A stretch of 19,231 nt of DNA from Bacteroidota bacterium (lineage in GTDB: Bacteria; Bacteroidota; Bacteroidia; Bacteroidales; Rikenellaceae). This document shows, one piece after another, positions 1 to 7,672 of the stretch. The notes under the pieces were generated by a model. It did not search any database, was not told the origin of the DNA, and was given only the letters and a program-made list of their open reading frames with translations. The position numbers and the translations under genes were made by a program. Every line of letters starts with the position of its first letter. Position 1 is the first letter of the stretch. The stretch covers positions 1 to 19,231 of the forward strand of contig JAEZPN010000013.1 of NCBI GenBank assembly GCA_023413645.1, read 5' to 3'.

Positions 1-1785
1 GAAGCGTACTTTAGCCACCGCACCCAACGATGACAAATCCCACTTCTGCCAATCTACGACCACATCCTCGCCCTGCACCAGGTAGAACTCCACCTCGCTG
101 ACAGGCTCGGCATCGGCATCGGCATCGATATCATCGAAGCCCTGCGCCACAATCTTCAGCCACGCATCCTCGGTCAAGCCTGTCCAGTTGCCACCGAAGC
201 TATTACCCGCCTCGCTCTTAACGCCCATATAGAGCTGATTGAGCGTGTAGTTGGTGTTGGTGATGTACATATGGTCTATCACGCGAGCCTCGCCATCGGC
301 AAAGATAAGCTCTGGCAGGTTCTCCACGTACGTGAAGAAATCCTTGTAGCCATAGTGCACCACGAAGTTGTCGCCCGAGTGTGGTGCTACAGGGATCATC
401 ATCTGGAGATTGAACCAGCCGAGCATAGTGTCATTGCCTGCATTCTCCGCGACATAGTCCTCACCATAGTACTTCGCAATGTGCACATCACGATCCTCAT
501 CGGTAAAACCCTCGCCCCAGTAGTTCGAGATGGCGTGGCCACCACCCCAGAAGCAGTATGCGTAGTTATCGGGGAAGATGTGCATAAGCTCCGTATTAGC
601 CTCATCCCACCATGTGTACATTGCCGACATATAGTCGCCATACGTTAGCGGACCACCATACTGTGGGTCATCCACAAGGTCGCTCCATGTTGTAATATCC
701 ACACCAGCGTAGTCCAACATATATGGTTCAAATCGTGCATCCTCATTCTCGAAGGTCAAGATGCGCAACTCATAGGGGAGCTCCTCCTCGGCCTCAACGG
801 CCACCACACGAAGCTTCACGATAAGGCTCTTACCCTCATTCGACACTACGGTAATGGCAATCACGCCCTCCACATCGTAGTGACACATATCCTGCGTAGG
901 CGCTGTCACAGCAAGGATATTCTCGGCATAGGCAGCCCTCCATCCCTCGGGCGTATTAACCACATAATCAGCGATATTGTCAGCATCAACCACAAACTCT
1001 GCGGTTGTACCAAAGGCCACCTCTGCAACCTCGGGGGCATCGACAATTATAAACTTGGGTGCGCGCTCATCGTAGCGTGCAAGGCGCAACTCTGTGCCAT
1101 CGGCCAATGTGATAATCACATAGTCGGAGTGCGAGGTGTCAACGGACTTAAATAACGAGTCGCCATCTGTGCCATTTGCGCCGTCAGTGCCATTCGAACC
1201 ATTCGCACCATTAGCACCATCCTTACCCTCGGCTACGACACCTGTTGAAACCCATGTCATGCCGCCATCAGTAGAGATTTCCCACTCCTTCGTCGCATCG
1301 TTAATACGCACCTGTGGAGCTATAGCATCCTCGCCATCGATACCATTCTCGCCATTAGCACCATCCTCGCCATCGATACCATTTGCTCTAACACGCTCAC
1401 CATCAACCAATAGCCACTCACCATCCATGGTCCAATAGTAGTTACCATCGGCATCCTGCTTCACGGAGATAACGGGGGCATTTGCGCCATTCGCACCATC
1501 CTTGCCATTCTTAATCTCGGCAGTGGTACCATCCGAGAATACAATAGTGTATCCCTCTGCGGTAGGAGTCACCGACACAACATAGAGGTTCTTCTGCAGA
1601 GCATTGACGATAGTCTGCAGAGCAGCGATATCCTCATTGGTCTTGATTACCGACTCTTCGAGCGTCTCAACTCGATCCTTCACATTCTCAATCTCGGTCC
1701 AGATTGCCTCATCGTCGTAGGAGCATCCTACCATTGCTGCGAGCATAGCCACTACGCCCACAGTCAAGCATAATAATCTTCTCAT
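1..1785 (-). CDS. Surface lipoprotein with DUF4988-like and DUF4465-like domains, B12-riboswitch controlled (C-terminus off the left edge)
   Basis: An uninterrupted frame of 595 codons runs from the ATG at 1785 to base 1 with no stop, so the C-terminus lies outside the window. Residues 1-20 form a lipoprotein signal ending M-V-G-C21. The residues after the Cys (S-Y-D-D-E) resemble the acidic Bacteroidetes lipoprotein export signal, so surface exposure is likely. Residues about 30-65 look like a short coiled coil, followed by a DUF4988-like region with three Gly-Asn/Asp-rich stretches (about 93-102, 134-152, 186-212). Residues about 360-595 resemble DUF4465: Tyr/Trp-rich, with Y-x-L-N-Q-L-Y-M and a D-L-S-S-L-G near the visible end. 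The gene lies behind a cobalamin riboswitch. From memory, lipoproteins of this general kind (BtuH) bind B12 on the surface of gut Bacteroidetes, so a corrinoid-binding role is inferred, not shown. Domain names are from recall. Confidence 0.85.
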   Translation of the reverse strand, partial: MRRLLCLTVGVVAMLAAMVGCSYDDEAIWTEIENVKDRVETLEESVIKTNEDIAALQTIVNALQKNLYVVSVTPTAEGYTIVFSDGTTAEIKNGKDGANGANAPVISVKQDADGNYYWTMDGEWLLVDGERVRANGIDGEDGANGENGIDGEDAIAPQVRINDATKEWEISTDGGMTWVSTGVVAEGKDGANGANGSNGTDGANGTDGDSLFKSVDTSHSDYVIITLADGTELRLARYDERAPKFIIVDAPEVAEVAFGTTAEFVVDADNIADYVVNTPEGWRAAYAENILAVTAPTQDMCHYDVEGVIAITVVSNEGKSLIVKLRVVAVEAEEELPYELRILTFENEDARFEPYMLDYAGVDITTWSDLVDDPQYGGPLTYGDYMSAMYTWWDEANTELMHIFPDNYAYCFWGGGHAISNYWGEGFTDEDRDVHIAKYYGEDYVAENAGNDTMLGWFNLQMMIPVAPHSGDNFVVHYGYKDFFTYVENLPELIFADGEARVIDHMYITNTNYTLNQLYMGVKSEAGNSFGGNWTGLTEDAWLKIVAQGFDDIDADADAEPVSEVEFYLVQGEDVVVDWQKWDLSSLGAVAKVRF

Positions 1786-1981
1786 AATGTTGTTGTTAAA
1801 AGGTCATTCTCCGTAAACTTTAACATTACGAGATGGCTTAATGTGGCGGTGGGGCTTGGGTGCTATTATGGCTTAAGTGAGCATACACCAATATCGGACC
1901 TCTTGCCCAAAAGTATGTAAACCTGAAAAACTCAAGTCGCAGACCAGCCCATTCGCCGCAGGCACAATCTCGTAAAAAATT
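1786..1981 (-). other. Leader between the B12 riboswitch and the lipoprotein start
   Basis: This 196-nt stretch separates the 3' end of the riboswitch from the lipoprotein ATG. I see no hairpin followed by a T-run, so control is more likely at translation than by an intrinsic terminator. GC-rich segments near 1937-1965 could be the expression platform, but I could not settle a fold. No gene is apparent here. Confidence 0.5.
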
Positions 1982-2158
1982 GCTTTGGCAGGTCTTCTGA
2001 CTTGTTCTACTCTGCGATGCCTTCCCAAGGATAACATCCTCAGTGACAATATGATGTCGCAGAGTCTTATTAGAACTCACAGCAGCGGGAACTGTATGGG
2101 AATCTCACCCATTTCCCTTTTAATCTCCGTTGGGCAGCGTGCCCAAGAGAACCAATGC
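1982..2158 (-). ncRNA. Cobalamin (B12) riboswitch
   Basis: Read on the minus strand, this has the hallmark cobalamin-riboswitch boxes. A GGGTGAGATTCCC...CAG...CCGCTGCTGTGA core lies at 2110-2077, and the near-invariant AAGTCAGAAGACCTGCC box at 2003-1987. A closing stem pairs GCATTGGT (2158-2151) with GCCAAAGC (1989-1982) with one mismatch. A perfect 7-bp hairpin (TTGGGCA/TGCCCAA) lies at 2130-2146, and a variable stem pairs ACTCTGCGA with TCGCAGAGT. The fold starts about 6 nt past the -7 box at 2164-2171, as expected for an mRNA leader. These RNAs normally switch off B12 uptake or synthesis genes when adenosylcobalamin or a related corrinoid is bound. The controlled gene is the minus-strand lipoprotein. 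Confidence 0.95.
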
Positions 2159-2163
2159 TGGTG

Positions 2164-2171
2164 CAAAGATA
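2164..2171 (-). promoter_or_regulatory. -7 box for the riboswitch-lipoprotein transcript
   Basis: The minus strand reads TATCTTTG, matching the Bacteroidetes -7 consensus TAnnTTTG, and sits just before the riboswitch. No convincing -33 TTTG lies at the usual spacing. The promoter diverges from that of prfC. Confidence 0.65.
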
Positions 2172-2231
2172 TAAAAAAAGTTTTTAGTATGTAACATGCG
2201 ACCCCAACTTTTTTAGTACTTCGTGCGATAT

Positions 2232-2262
2232 TTTGCACATTAACAATTTATTGTTATCTTTG
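2232..2262 (+). promoter_or_regulatory. prfC promoter
   Basis: TTTG at 2232-2235, a 19-nt spacer and TATCTTTG at 2255-2262 match the Bacteroidetes sigma-ABfr consensus. The ATG of prfC follows 28 nt later, giving a short leader of roughly 20 nt. Confidence 0.85.
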
Positions 2263-2290
2263 CGCCCTAAAAACTTAAAAGATTGTCACT

Positions 2291-3874
2291 ATGGCACTTA
2301 TTGACGAGATTACAAAACGACGTACGTTTGCCGTTATCGCACACCCCGATGCCGGTAAGACAACACTTACCGAGAAGCTCCTTTTGTTCGGTGGCGCGAT
2401 CCACGTTGCGGGAGCCGTAAAGAGCAACAAGATTAAGAAGGGTGCGACCTCCGACTTTATGGAGATTGAGCGTCAGCGTGGTATCTCGGTGGCGACATCT
2501 GTAATGGGCTTCGAGTATAAGGATGTCAAGATCAACATCCTCGATACCCCTGGTCACGAGGAGTTCGCCGAGGATACATACCGCACACTTACGGCTGTTG
2601 ACTCTGTAATCATCGTTATCGACGGTGCAAAGGGAGTCGAGACACAGACACGCCGCTTGATGGATGTCTGCCGCATGCGTAAGACCCCCGTAATCGTCTT
2701 TATCAACAAGCTCGACCGCCCCTCAAAGGATCCATTCGATTTGTTGGATGAGGTGGAGAATGAGCTCAAGATTAAGGTGCGCCCCTTGGCGTTCCCCATC
2801 TCCTCAGGCGATACCTTCAAGGGCGTATATAACATCTACGAGAAGAACCTCTCGCTCTTTACCTCTGACGAGCGTCAGACAGCAGATGCCGAGACGGTAA
2901 ACATCTCGGACCTCGCATCAAAGGAGATTGAGCAGTATATCGGCGAGAGCTTCGCAACACAGCTTCGCGAGAACGTAGACCTCGTGGAGGGCGTCTACGA
3001 GCCCTTCCGTCGTGAGGACTACCTCGCAGGTGAGCTCGCCCCCGTATTCTTCGGCTCGGCAGTTAACAACTTCGGTGTGCGCGAGTTGTTGGAGTGCTTC
3101 ATTCGCATCGCCCCATCACCCCGCAACGCCACCACCGCAACACGCATGGTGGAGCCCTCGGAGAATAAGCTCACAGGCTTCATCTTTAAGATTCACGCCA
3201 ACATGGACCCCAATCACCGCGACCGTATCGCCTTCATGAAGATATGTTCGGGTAAGTTCGAGCGTAACAAGAACTACCTCCATGTGCGCAGTGGCAAGCA
3301 GCTTAAGTTCTCATCACCCACAGCCTTCATGGCCGAGAAGAAGTCGGTTATCGACGAGGCATTCCCTGGCGATATCGTAGGTTTGCACGACACAGGTACC
3401 TTTATGATTGGCGACACCTTCACCGAGGGTGAGAAGCTCAAGTTCACGGGTATCCCCTCATTCTCGCCCGAGCACTTCCGCTACATCGAGAATGCCGACC
3501 CTATGAAGTTCAAGCAGCTCGCAAAGGGTATCGACCAGCTTATGGATGAGGGTGTGGCACAGCTCTTCACCTCGTCACTCAACGGCCGCAAGATTATCGG
3601 CACAGTGGGTGCTCTCCAGTTCGAGGTTATCCAGTATCGCTTGGAGCATGAGTATGGTGCTAAGTGTCGCTGGGAGCCTATCTCCATCCACAAGGCTTGC
3701 TGGATTGAGTCGGAGAATGCAGAGCAGCTCGCCGACTTCAAGCGCCGTAAGCATACCAACATGGCCGTAGATAAGCATGGTCGCGACGTATTCCTCGCCG
3801 ACACAAGTTACGCCTTGGCTATTGCTCAGGAGAACTTCAAGGATATCACATTCAAGTTCTCATCGGAGGTATAA
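2291..3874 (+). CDS. prfC: Peptide chain release factor 3
   Basis: This encodes a 527-residue translational GTPase of the RF3 family, close to the E. coli length (529). RF3 recycles RF1 and RF2 from the ribosome after peptide release, using GTP. Visible motifs are the P-loop A-H-P-D-A-G-K-T (17-24), the switch I region ending R-G-I-S-V-A-T-S (63-70), D-T-P-G-H (85-89) and N-K-L-D (139-142). An elongation-factor-like beta-barrel and the RF3 C-terminal domain follow. The start at 2291 fits the consensus promoter and the conserved N-terminus. The next gene begins 18 nt downstream on the same strand, so the two are probably cotranscribed. Nothing is missing or unusual. Confidence 0.97.
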   Translation: MALIDEITKRRTFAVIAHPDAGKTTLTEKLLLFGGAIHVAGAVKSNKIKKGATSDFMEIERQRGISVATSVMGFEYKDVKINILDTPGHEEFAEDTYRTLTAVDSVIIVIDGAKGVETQTRRLMDVCRMRKTPVIVFINKLDRPSKDPFDLLDEVENELKIKVRPLAFPISSGDTFKGVYNIYEKNLSLFTSDERQTADAETVNISDLASKEIEQYIGESFATQLRENVDLVEGVYEPFRREDYLAGELAPVFFGSAVNNFGVRELLECFIRIAPSPRNATTATRMVEPSENKLTGFIFKIHANMDPNHRDRIAFMKICSGKFERNKNYLHVRSGKQLKFSSPTAFMAEKKSVIDEAFPGDIVGLHDTGTFMIGDTFTEGEKLKFTGIPSFSPEHFRYIENADPMKFKQLAKGIDQLMDEGVAQLFTSSLNGRKIIGTVGALQFEVIQYRLEHEYGAKCRWEPISIHKACWIESENAEQLADFKRRKHTNMAVDKHGRDVFLADTSYALAIAQENFKDITFKFSSEV

Positions 3875-3892
3875 CCGATACCACACACATAG

Positions 3893-4234
3893 ATGGCTAT
3901 AGAGAGAAGAAGAGGGTTATTTGGCGTGCTCATGCTCGCTGTGTTGCTGTTCAACGTAACGGCAACCACTCTCTTCATACATAGCCACAACATCGAGGGT
4001 ACGGAGATTGTCCACTCTCACCCCTACAACCCCTCGAGCGCGCACTCGCATACGCGCGGACATATTTTACTTCTTAACGATGCTCCCATCCACGATGCCC
4101 TTATCGTGGAGAGCATGGCAAGCAGTGAACCATACTCGATAGAGATAGCCGCAGCCGAGGAGGCGCTCGACAGCCACATCTTGGAGCGCACCCAGCTTCA
4201 CTACTCGTTACGTGCCCCGCCCGCAAAGGCATAA
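3893..4234 (+). CDS. Small membrane-anchored or secreted His-rich protein, unknown function
   Basis: A 113-residue protein starting 18 nt after prfC. Residues 8-26 are a hydrophobic signal or anchor segment after a basic start (E-R-R-R). The next part carries three H-S-H motifs (30-32, 41-43, 51-53) plus His57 and His67, which looks like a metal-binding segment. No known domain is recognised. The C-terminal half is acidic and possibly helical. A TonB receptor with a CxxC in its plug follows 145 bp downstream from its own promoter. Small HSH proteins next to TonB receptors seem familiar from other Bacteroidetes, though I cannot name the family. A periplasmic metal or heme handling role is inference. 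The 18-nt gap suggests it rides on the prfC transcript. Confidence 0.75.
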   Translation: MAIERRRGLFGVLMLAVLLFNVTATTLFIHSHNIEGTEIVHSHPYNPSSAHSHTRGHILLLNDAPIHDALIVESMASSEPYSIEIAAAEEALDSHILERTQLHYSLRAPPAKA

Positions 4235-4266
4235 AACGCCCCAACACACAGACATTTTCACATTTA

Positions 4267-4286
4267 CACCCCCTCATTTAGGGGTG
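4267..4286 (+). terminator. Possible weak terminator hairpin
   Basis: CACCCC (4267-4272) pairs with GGGGTG (4281-4286) around an 8-nt loop, just after the His-rich gene and before the receptor promoter. The T-run comes about 10 nt too late for a classic intrinsic terminator, so termination is uncertain. Confidence 0.35.
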
Positions 4287-4316
4287 CGACACCACGTTTT
4301 TACCGCGATTAGGCGA

Positions 4317-4347
4317 TTGCACCGCCTACGTCACGTCTATACCTTTG
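4317..4347 (+). promoter_or_regulatory. TonB receptor promoter
   Basis: TTG (4317-4319), a 20-nt spacer and TACCTTTG (4340-4347) match the Bacteroidetes consensus. The receptor ATG is 32 nt after the -7 box. This makes the receptor at least partly independent of the prfC unit. Confidence 0.8.
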
Positions 4348-4379
4348 CACCGTAAACAGATATAAACACGTAACACACA

Positions 4380-6728
4380 ATGAAGCGACTTTTATTAATC
4401 CTTACACTCGCAGTTTTACCCCTCGTAGCAAGCGCTACAATCGACATACCCCAGTCCCCCAACGTGCAGATCATCCGCAGCACAACAAGCAAGGATTCAG
4501 ACTCTAACCTCTTTGGTCATGTGCTCGATGCTAAGACAAAGGAGCATATCCCCTACGCTACCGTAGCAATCAAGGGCACGACCATCGGTTGCGCAGCAAA
4601 CAGCTCGGGACACTACATCTTGAACAACCTCCCCGTGGGTGAGCAGGAGATTGTCGTATCGGCAATCGGCTACGAGAACGTGGAGCTTATGCTCAACATC
4701 AAGTCAGCAACATCCGTAGAGCTAAACTTCACGCTCGACGAGGCAAATACCATGGTCGATGAGGTTGTAGTCTCGGCAACACGTAACGAGACAAACCGCC
4801 GCACGACATCCACCGTCGTAAACGTAGCATCGGCAAAGCTCTTCGAGAGCACTGCATCGTCAAACCTCTCCGAGGCTATGAACTTCCAGTCGGGACTCCG
4901 CGTGGAGAACACCTGCGGCAACTGCGGTGCGCCACAGCTCCGCATCAACGGTCTCGAGGGTCAGTACTCGCAGATCTTGCTCGACAGCCGCGCTATCTTC
5001 TCGTCGTTGGCTGGCGTCTATGGTCTCGACCTTATGCCCGTGGCGATGGTTGAGCGTGTGGAGGTCATCCGTGGCGGTGGCTCGGCACTCTACGGCTCGA
5101 GCGCTATCGGTGGCGTGGTGAACATCATCACCAAGGACCCCGTGCGCAACACCCTCTCGCTCTCTAATACCACAAATATTATGGAGGATGGCACTCCCGA
5201 CATCAACACCTCGCTAGGTGGCGCCTTCGTGTCGGACGACTACAAACTCGGTGCTTATGTCTTCGGCCAGGTGAAGTATCGCGACGGCTACGACCGCAAC
5301 GACGACGGCTTCTCGGATATCACCCGCCTACGCTCCGAGACCGTGGGCTTCCGCGCCTACTACAAGACTTCGGCACACTCGCGCATCACGGGTGAGTACC
5401 ACCACATCCACGACTTCCGCCGTGGTGGCGACAACCTCGATGGCGCACCCCACATGTCGTACATCTGCGAGCAGATTGACCATAACATCGACGGCGGTAG
5501 CCTCAAGTTCGACTACTTCCCCAATATGCGTCACCGCGCGAGCATCTACACCTCGGCACAGGGCATCAGCCGCGCAACATACTTCGGCGCCGACATGAAC
5601 CCCGATGCCTATGGCACAACCAAGGACTTGACCTTCGTTGCGGGCGGTCAGTACACCCACAACTACAAAGCGGGTCTCCCCGCGGAGCTTACAGCGGGCG
5701 TTGAGTACAACTATAACTCGTTGAACGACTACTACATTGCTACACAGCGTCGCCTCGACCAGCAGACCTCGACCATCGGTCTCTTTGCGCAGAACGAGTG
5801 GAAGAGCGACAAGGTTAACTTCCTCATCGGCTTCCGCCTCGACAAGCACAACATGATCGACCGCCCCATCTTCGCGCCCCGTGCGAATGTGCGCTATAGC
5901 CCCATCGAGGACCTCGGTTTGCGCCTTTCATACTCAAGCGGCTACCGCGCGCCACAGGCATATAACGAGGATTTGCATATCGACGCCCTCAACCACTCGG
6001 TATCTATCATTGAGATAGACCCCAACCTACGCCCCGAGTTCTCGCACTCGTTCAGCGCATCGGCAGACTACTACCACTCGTTCGGTCGCCTGCAGACCAA
6101 CTTCCTCGTGGAGGGCTTCTACACCATGCTCGACGATGTATTTACGCTCGAGAAGACTGGCGAGAGCACCGACGACGAGGGCAACCACTTCATCTATAAG
6201 ACACGCCGCAATGCTGCGGGCGCGCGCATCGGTGGTATCACCGCGGAGGTCAAACTCGGCATCCCCAACACCTTCGATGTGCAGCTCGGCTACACCTTCC
6301 AGAAGAGCCTCTATGTAGAACCCGAGAAGTGGAGCGAGGATGTCGAGGCACAGCGCACTATGTTCCGTTCGCCCGACCACTACGGCTACCTCAACGCCAA
6401 GTATTTTATTACCAAGAAGTTCAACGCTTCATTGTTCGGCACATATACTGGTCCTATGCTTGTTCAGCACTCGGCATATACCGACATCTTTGGCACTGAG
6501 CACCCCGACTCCGAGACACGCACACAGTCATTCTGGGACTTCGGCTTCAAGCTCAGCTACACCTTCTCGTTGTCGAATGTCGTGAACTTGGAGGTTAACG
6601 CCGGCATGAAGAATATCTTCGACTCATATCAGCGCGATATCGACATGGGTGCAGGCCGTGACTCGGCGTATATCTATGGTCCCGCCCTTCCCCGCACCTA
6701 CTTCTTCGGCGTGAAGTTGTTCTTGTAG
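4380..6728 (+). CDS. TonB-dependent outer membrane receptor (CarboxypepD_reg, plug, barrel)
   Basis: A 782-residue outer membrane receptor for TonB-driven uptake. Residues 1-19 are a signal peptide ending A-S-A. Residues about 44-120 form a CarboxypepD_reg-like beta-sandwich. D-E-V-V-V-S-A-T-R (about 127-135) precedes the plug (about 140-250), which ends with the typical V-E-V-I-R-G-G-G-S-A-L-Y-G-S motif. The rest is a complete 22-strand-type barrel ending F-F-G-V-K-L-F-L. It is a single-chain siderophore/heme/B12/metal-type receptor (CirA/BtuB-like), not a SusC type, and no SusD partner follows. The plug holds T-C179-G-N-C182-G, an unusual CxxC that would face the substrate or periplasm. With the His-rich neighbour this suggests a metal or metal-complex substrate, but the ligand cannot be named from sequence. 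Confidence 0.9.
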   Translation: MKRLLLILTLAVLPLVASATIDIPQSPNVQIIRSTTSKDSDSNLFGHVLDAKTKEHIPYATVAIKGTTIGCAANSSGHYILNNLPVGEQEIVVSAIGYENVELMLNIKSATSVELNFTLDEANTMVDEVVVSATRNETNRRTTSTVVNVASAKLFESTASSNLSEAMNFQSGLRVENTCGNCGAPQLRINGLEGQYSQILLDSRAIFSSLAGVYGLDLMPVAMVERVEVIRGGGSALYGSSAIGGVVNIITKDPVRNTLSLSNTTNIMEDGTPDINTSLGGAFVSDDYKLGAYVFGQVKYRDGYDRNDDGFSDITRLRSETVGFRAYYKTSAHSRITGEYHHIHDFRRGGDNLDGAPHMSYICEQIDHNIDGGSLKFDYFPNMRHRASIYTSAQGISRATYFGADMNPDAYGTTKDLTFVAGGQYTHNYKAGLPAELTAGVEYNYNSLNDYYIATQRRLDQQTSTIGLFAQNEWKSDKVNFLIGFRLDKHNMIDRPIFAPRANVRYSPIEDLGLRLSYSSGYRAPQAYNEDLHIDALNHSVSIIEIDPNLRPEFSHSFSASADYYHSFGRLQTNFLVEGFYTMLDDVFTLEKTGESTDDEGNHFIYKTRRNAAGARIGGITAEVKLGIPNTFDVQLGYTFQKSLYVEPEKWSEDVEAQRTMFRSPDHYGYLNAKYFITKKFNASLFGTYTGPMLVQHSAYTDIFGTEHPDSETRTQSFWDFGFKLSYTFSLSNVVNLEVNAGMKNIFDSYQRDIDMGAGRDSAYIYGPALPRTYFFGVKLFL

Positions 6729-6740
6729 GACATCACGACT

Positions 6741-6839
6741 ACGTCATTCCGAAGGAGCGCAGGGACTGTGGGAATCTTTCGATGTTGGGGTTTATAAAAG
6801 AAAGATTGCCACGCTCATTCCATGAGCTCGCAATGACGT
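6741..6839. repeat. REP-like imperfect palindrome
   Basis: The ends ACGTCATT (6741-6748) and AATGACGT (6832-6839) are inverted. Inner arms GGAATCTTTC (6771-6780) and GAAAGATTGC (6800-6809) are also largely complementary, so the 99 bp can fold as one long imperfect hairpin. The CGTCATTnCGA...AATCTTTC theme resembles dispersed intergenic repeats known in several bacterial groups. It sits 12 bp after the receptor stop and may affect 3' end formation. Only one copy is in the window. Confidence 0.6.
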
Positions 6840-6859
6840 TATATATAACCACATAAGAA

Positions 6860-6897
6860 GGTGGAAGTCATTAATGATTTCCACCTTTTATTTTGTT
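6860..6897 (+). terminator. Hairpin repeat, left copy (terminator-like)
   Basis: GGTGGAAGTCATT pairs with AATGATTTCCACC and is followed by TTTTATTTTGTT, so it looks like an intrinsic terminator for upstream transcription. A near-identical hairpin lies at 7536-7576 beyond the ORF6N gene. The T-rich tail also supplies the -33 TTTG of the ORF6N promoter. Confidence 0.7.
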
Positions 6898-6922
6898 GTG
6901 ACTGAAAAATTTTGTATATTTG
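6892..6922 (+). promoter_or_regulatory. ORF6N gene promoter
   Basis: TTTG (6892-6895), 19 nt, then TATATTTG (6915-6922) is a full consensus match. The -33 box is within the tail of the left hairpin. The promoter rules out the upstream in-frame ATG at 6874 as the main start and points to 6946. Confidence 0.8.
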
Positions 6923-6945
6923 CATATACTCATTACATCGGCATT

Positions 6946-7515
6946 ATGGAGTTACAAGTAATCCAAAATAAAATATACGAAATTAGAGGTGAGCGTGTTA
7001 TGCTCGATAGAGATTTGGCAGAGTTGTATAATGTACCGACCAAAGCTTTGAATCAAGCAGTAAAGCGTAATTTAGAGCGTTTTCCAGAGGATTTCATGTT
7101 TCAACTCAACGAATCAGAGTTTGCTAACTTGAGGTCACAAATTGTGACTTCAAGATGGGGTGGTACGCGAACTATGCCTTATGCCTTTACTGAGCAAGGC
7201 GTCTCAATGCTCTCTGCCATTTTGAGGAGTGAAACAGCTGTCAAGGTAAGCATTGCCATAATGCGCGCCTTTGTAGCCATGCGCAACTACATCACTAATA
7301 CAACAACCGTTAATGCCGAACTGACTGAGATTCGTACTAAACTAACCCTCTTGGAGCGTAATGATGAGGAGAATATGGAGGCTATTAACGATTTATCTGA
7401 GGATATGCGCAAGGAGATTGACAACATCTACCAAGCTATCGCCGCTCTTTCTATAAAGTCTCAATCCACACCCCAACCTCGCAAACCAATAGGTTATAAG
7501 ACCGACGATAAGTAG
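6946..7515 (+). CDS. ORF6N-domain DNA-binding protein
   Basis: A 189-residue protein. Residues about 5-95 match the ORF6N (KilA-N-type) domain: I-Y-E-I-R-G-E-R-V-M-L-D-x-D-L-A-x-L-Y-x-V, then L-N-Q-A-V-K-R-N, F-P-E-D-F-M-F-Q-L and A-F-T-E-Q-G-V-S-M-L. Residues about 125-170 are probably coiled coil (T-E-I-R-T-K-L-T-L-L-E). Such proteins are frequent in phages and bacterial accessory DNA and are thought to bind DNA; no specific role can be assigned. An in-frame ATG at 6874 lies upstream of the promoter -7 box and is rejected. The gene is more AT-rich than its neighbours and is flanked by two copies of one hairpin, which suggests acquisition as a cassette. Confidence 0.9.
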   Translation: MELQVIQNKIYEIRGERVMLDRDLAELYNVPTKALNQAVKRNLERFPEDFMFQLNESEFANLRSQIVTSRWGGTRTMPYAFTEQGVSMLSAILRSETAVKVSIAIMRAFVAMRNYITNTTTVNAELTEIRTKLTLLERNDEENMEAINDLSEDMRKEIDNIYQAIAALSIKSQSTPQPRKPIGYKTDDK

Positions 7516-7535
7516 ACCATGGTTCTTATATAGCA

Positions 7536-7576
7536 GGTGGAAGTCATTTCAAATGATTTCCACCTTTTATTTTGTT
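7536..7576 (+). terminator. Hairpin repeat, right copy (terminator-like)
   Basis: This is the same hairpin as at 6860-6897, differing only by three extra loop bases (TCA), with the same CCACCTTTTATTTTGTT tail. It follows the ORF6N stop by 20 nt and probably terminates that transcript. Between it and 7673 lies about 95 nt of AT-rich sequence in which I see nothing definite. Confidence 0.75.
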
Positions 7577-7672
7577 TTTATATTTTTATTATAGAACAAA
7601 CTATGTAAAAACTACTAACCCAAACTTAAATTTTTAAAATAGCAGTTCTATTTGCATTGAGATCTTCAGGGC

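Noticed and set aside
271..1438. Plus-strand open frames opposite the left lipoprotein
   Set aside because: They are shadows of the 595-codon minus-strand frame, which has a lipoprotein signal, recognisable domains and a riboswitch leader.
1838..2194. Short open frames across the riboswitch region
   Set aside because: The bases are explained by conserved riboswitch boxes; no protein features are present.
6874..6945. Upstream start for the ORF6N gene
   Set aside because: It lies before the -7 box (6915-6922) and inside the left hairpin; the ATG at 6946 gives the normal ORF6N N-terminus.
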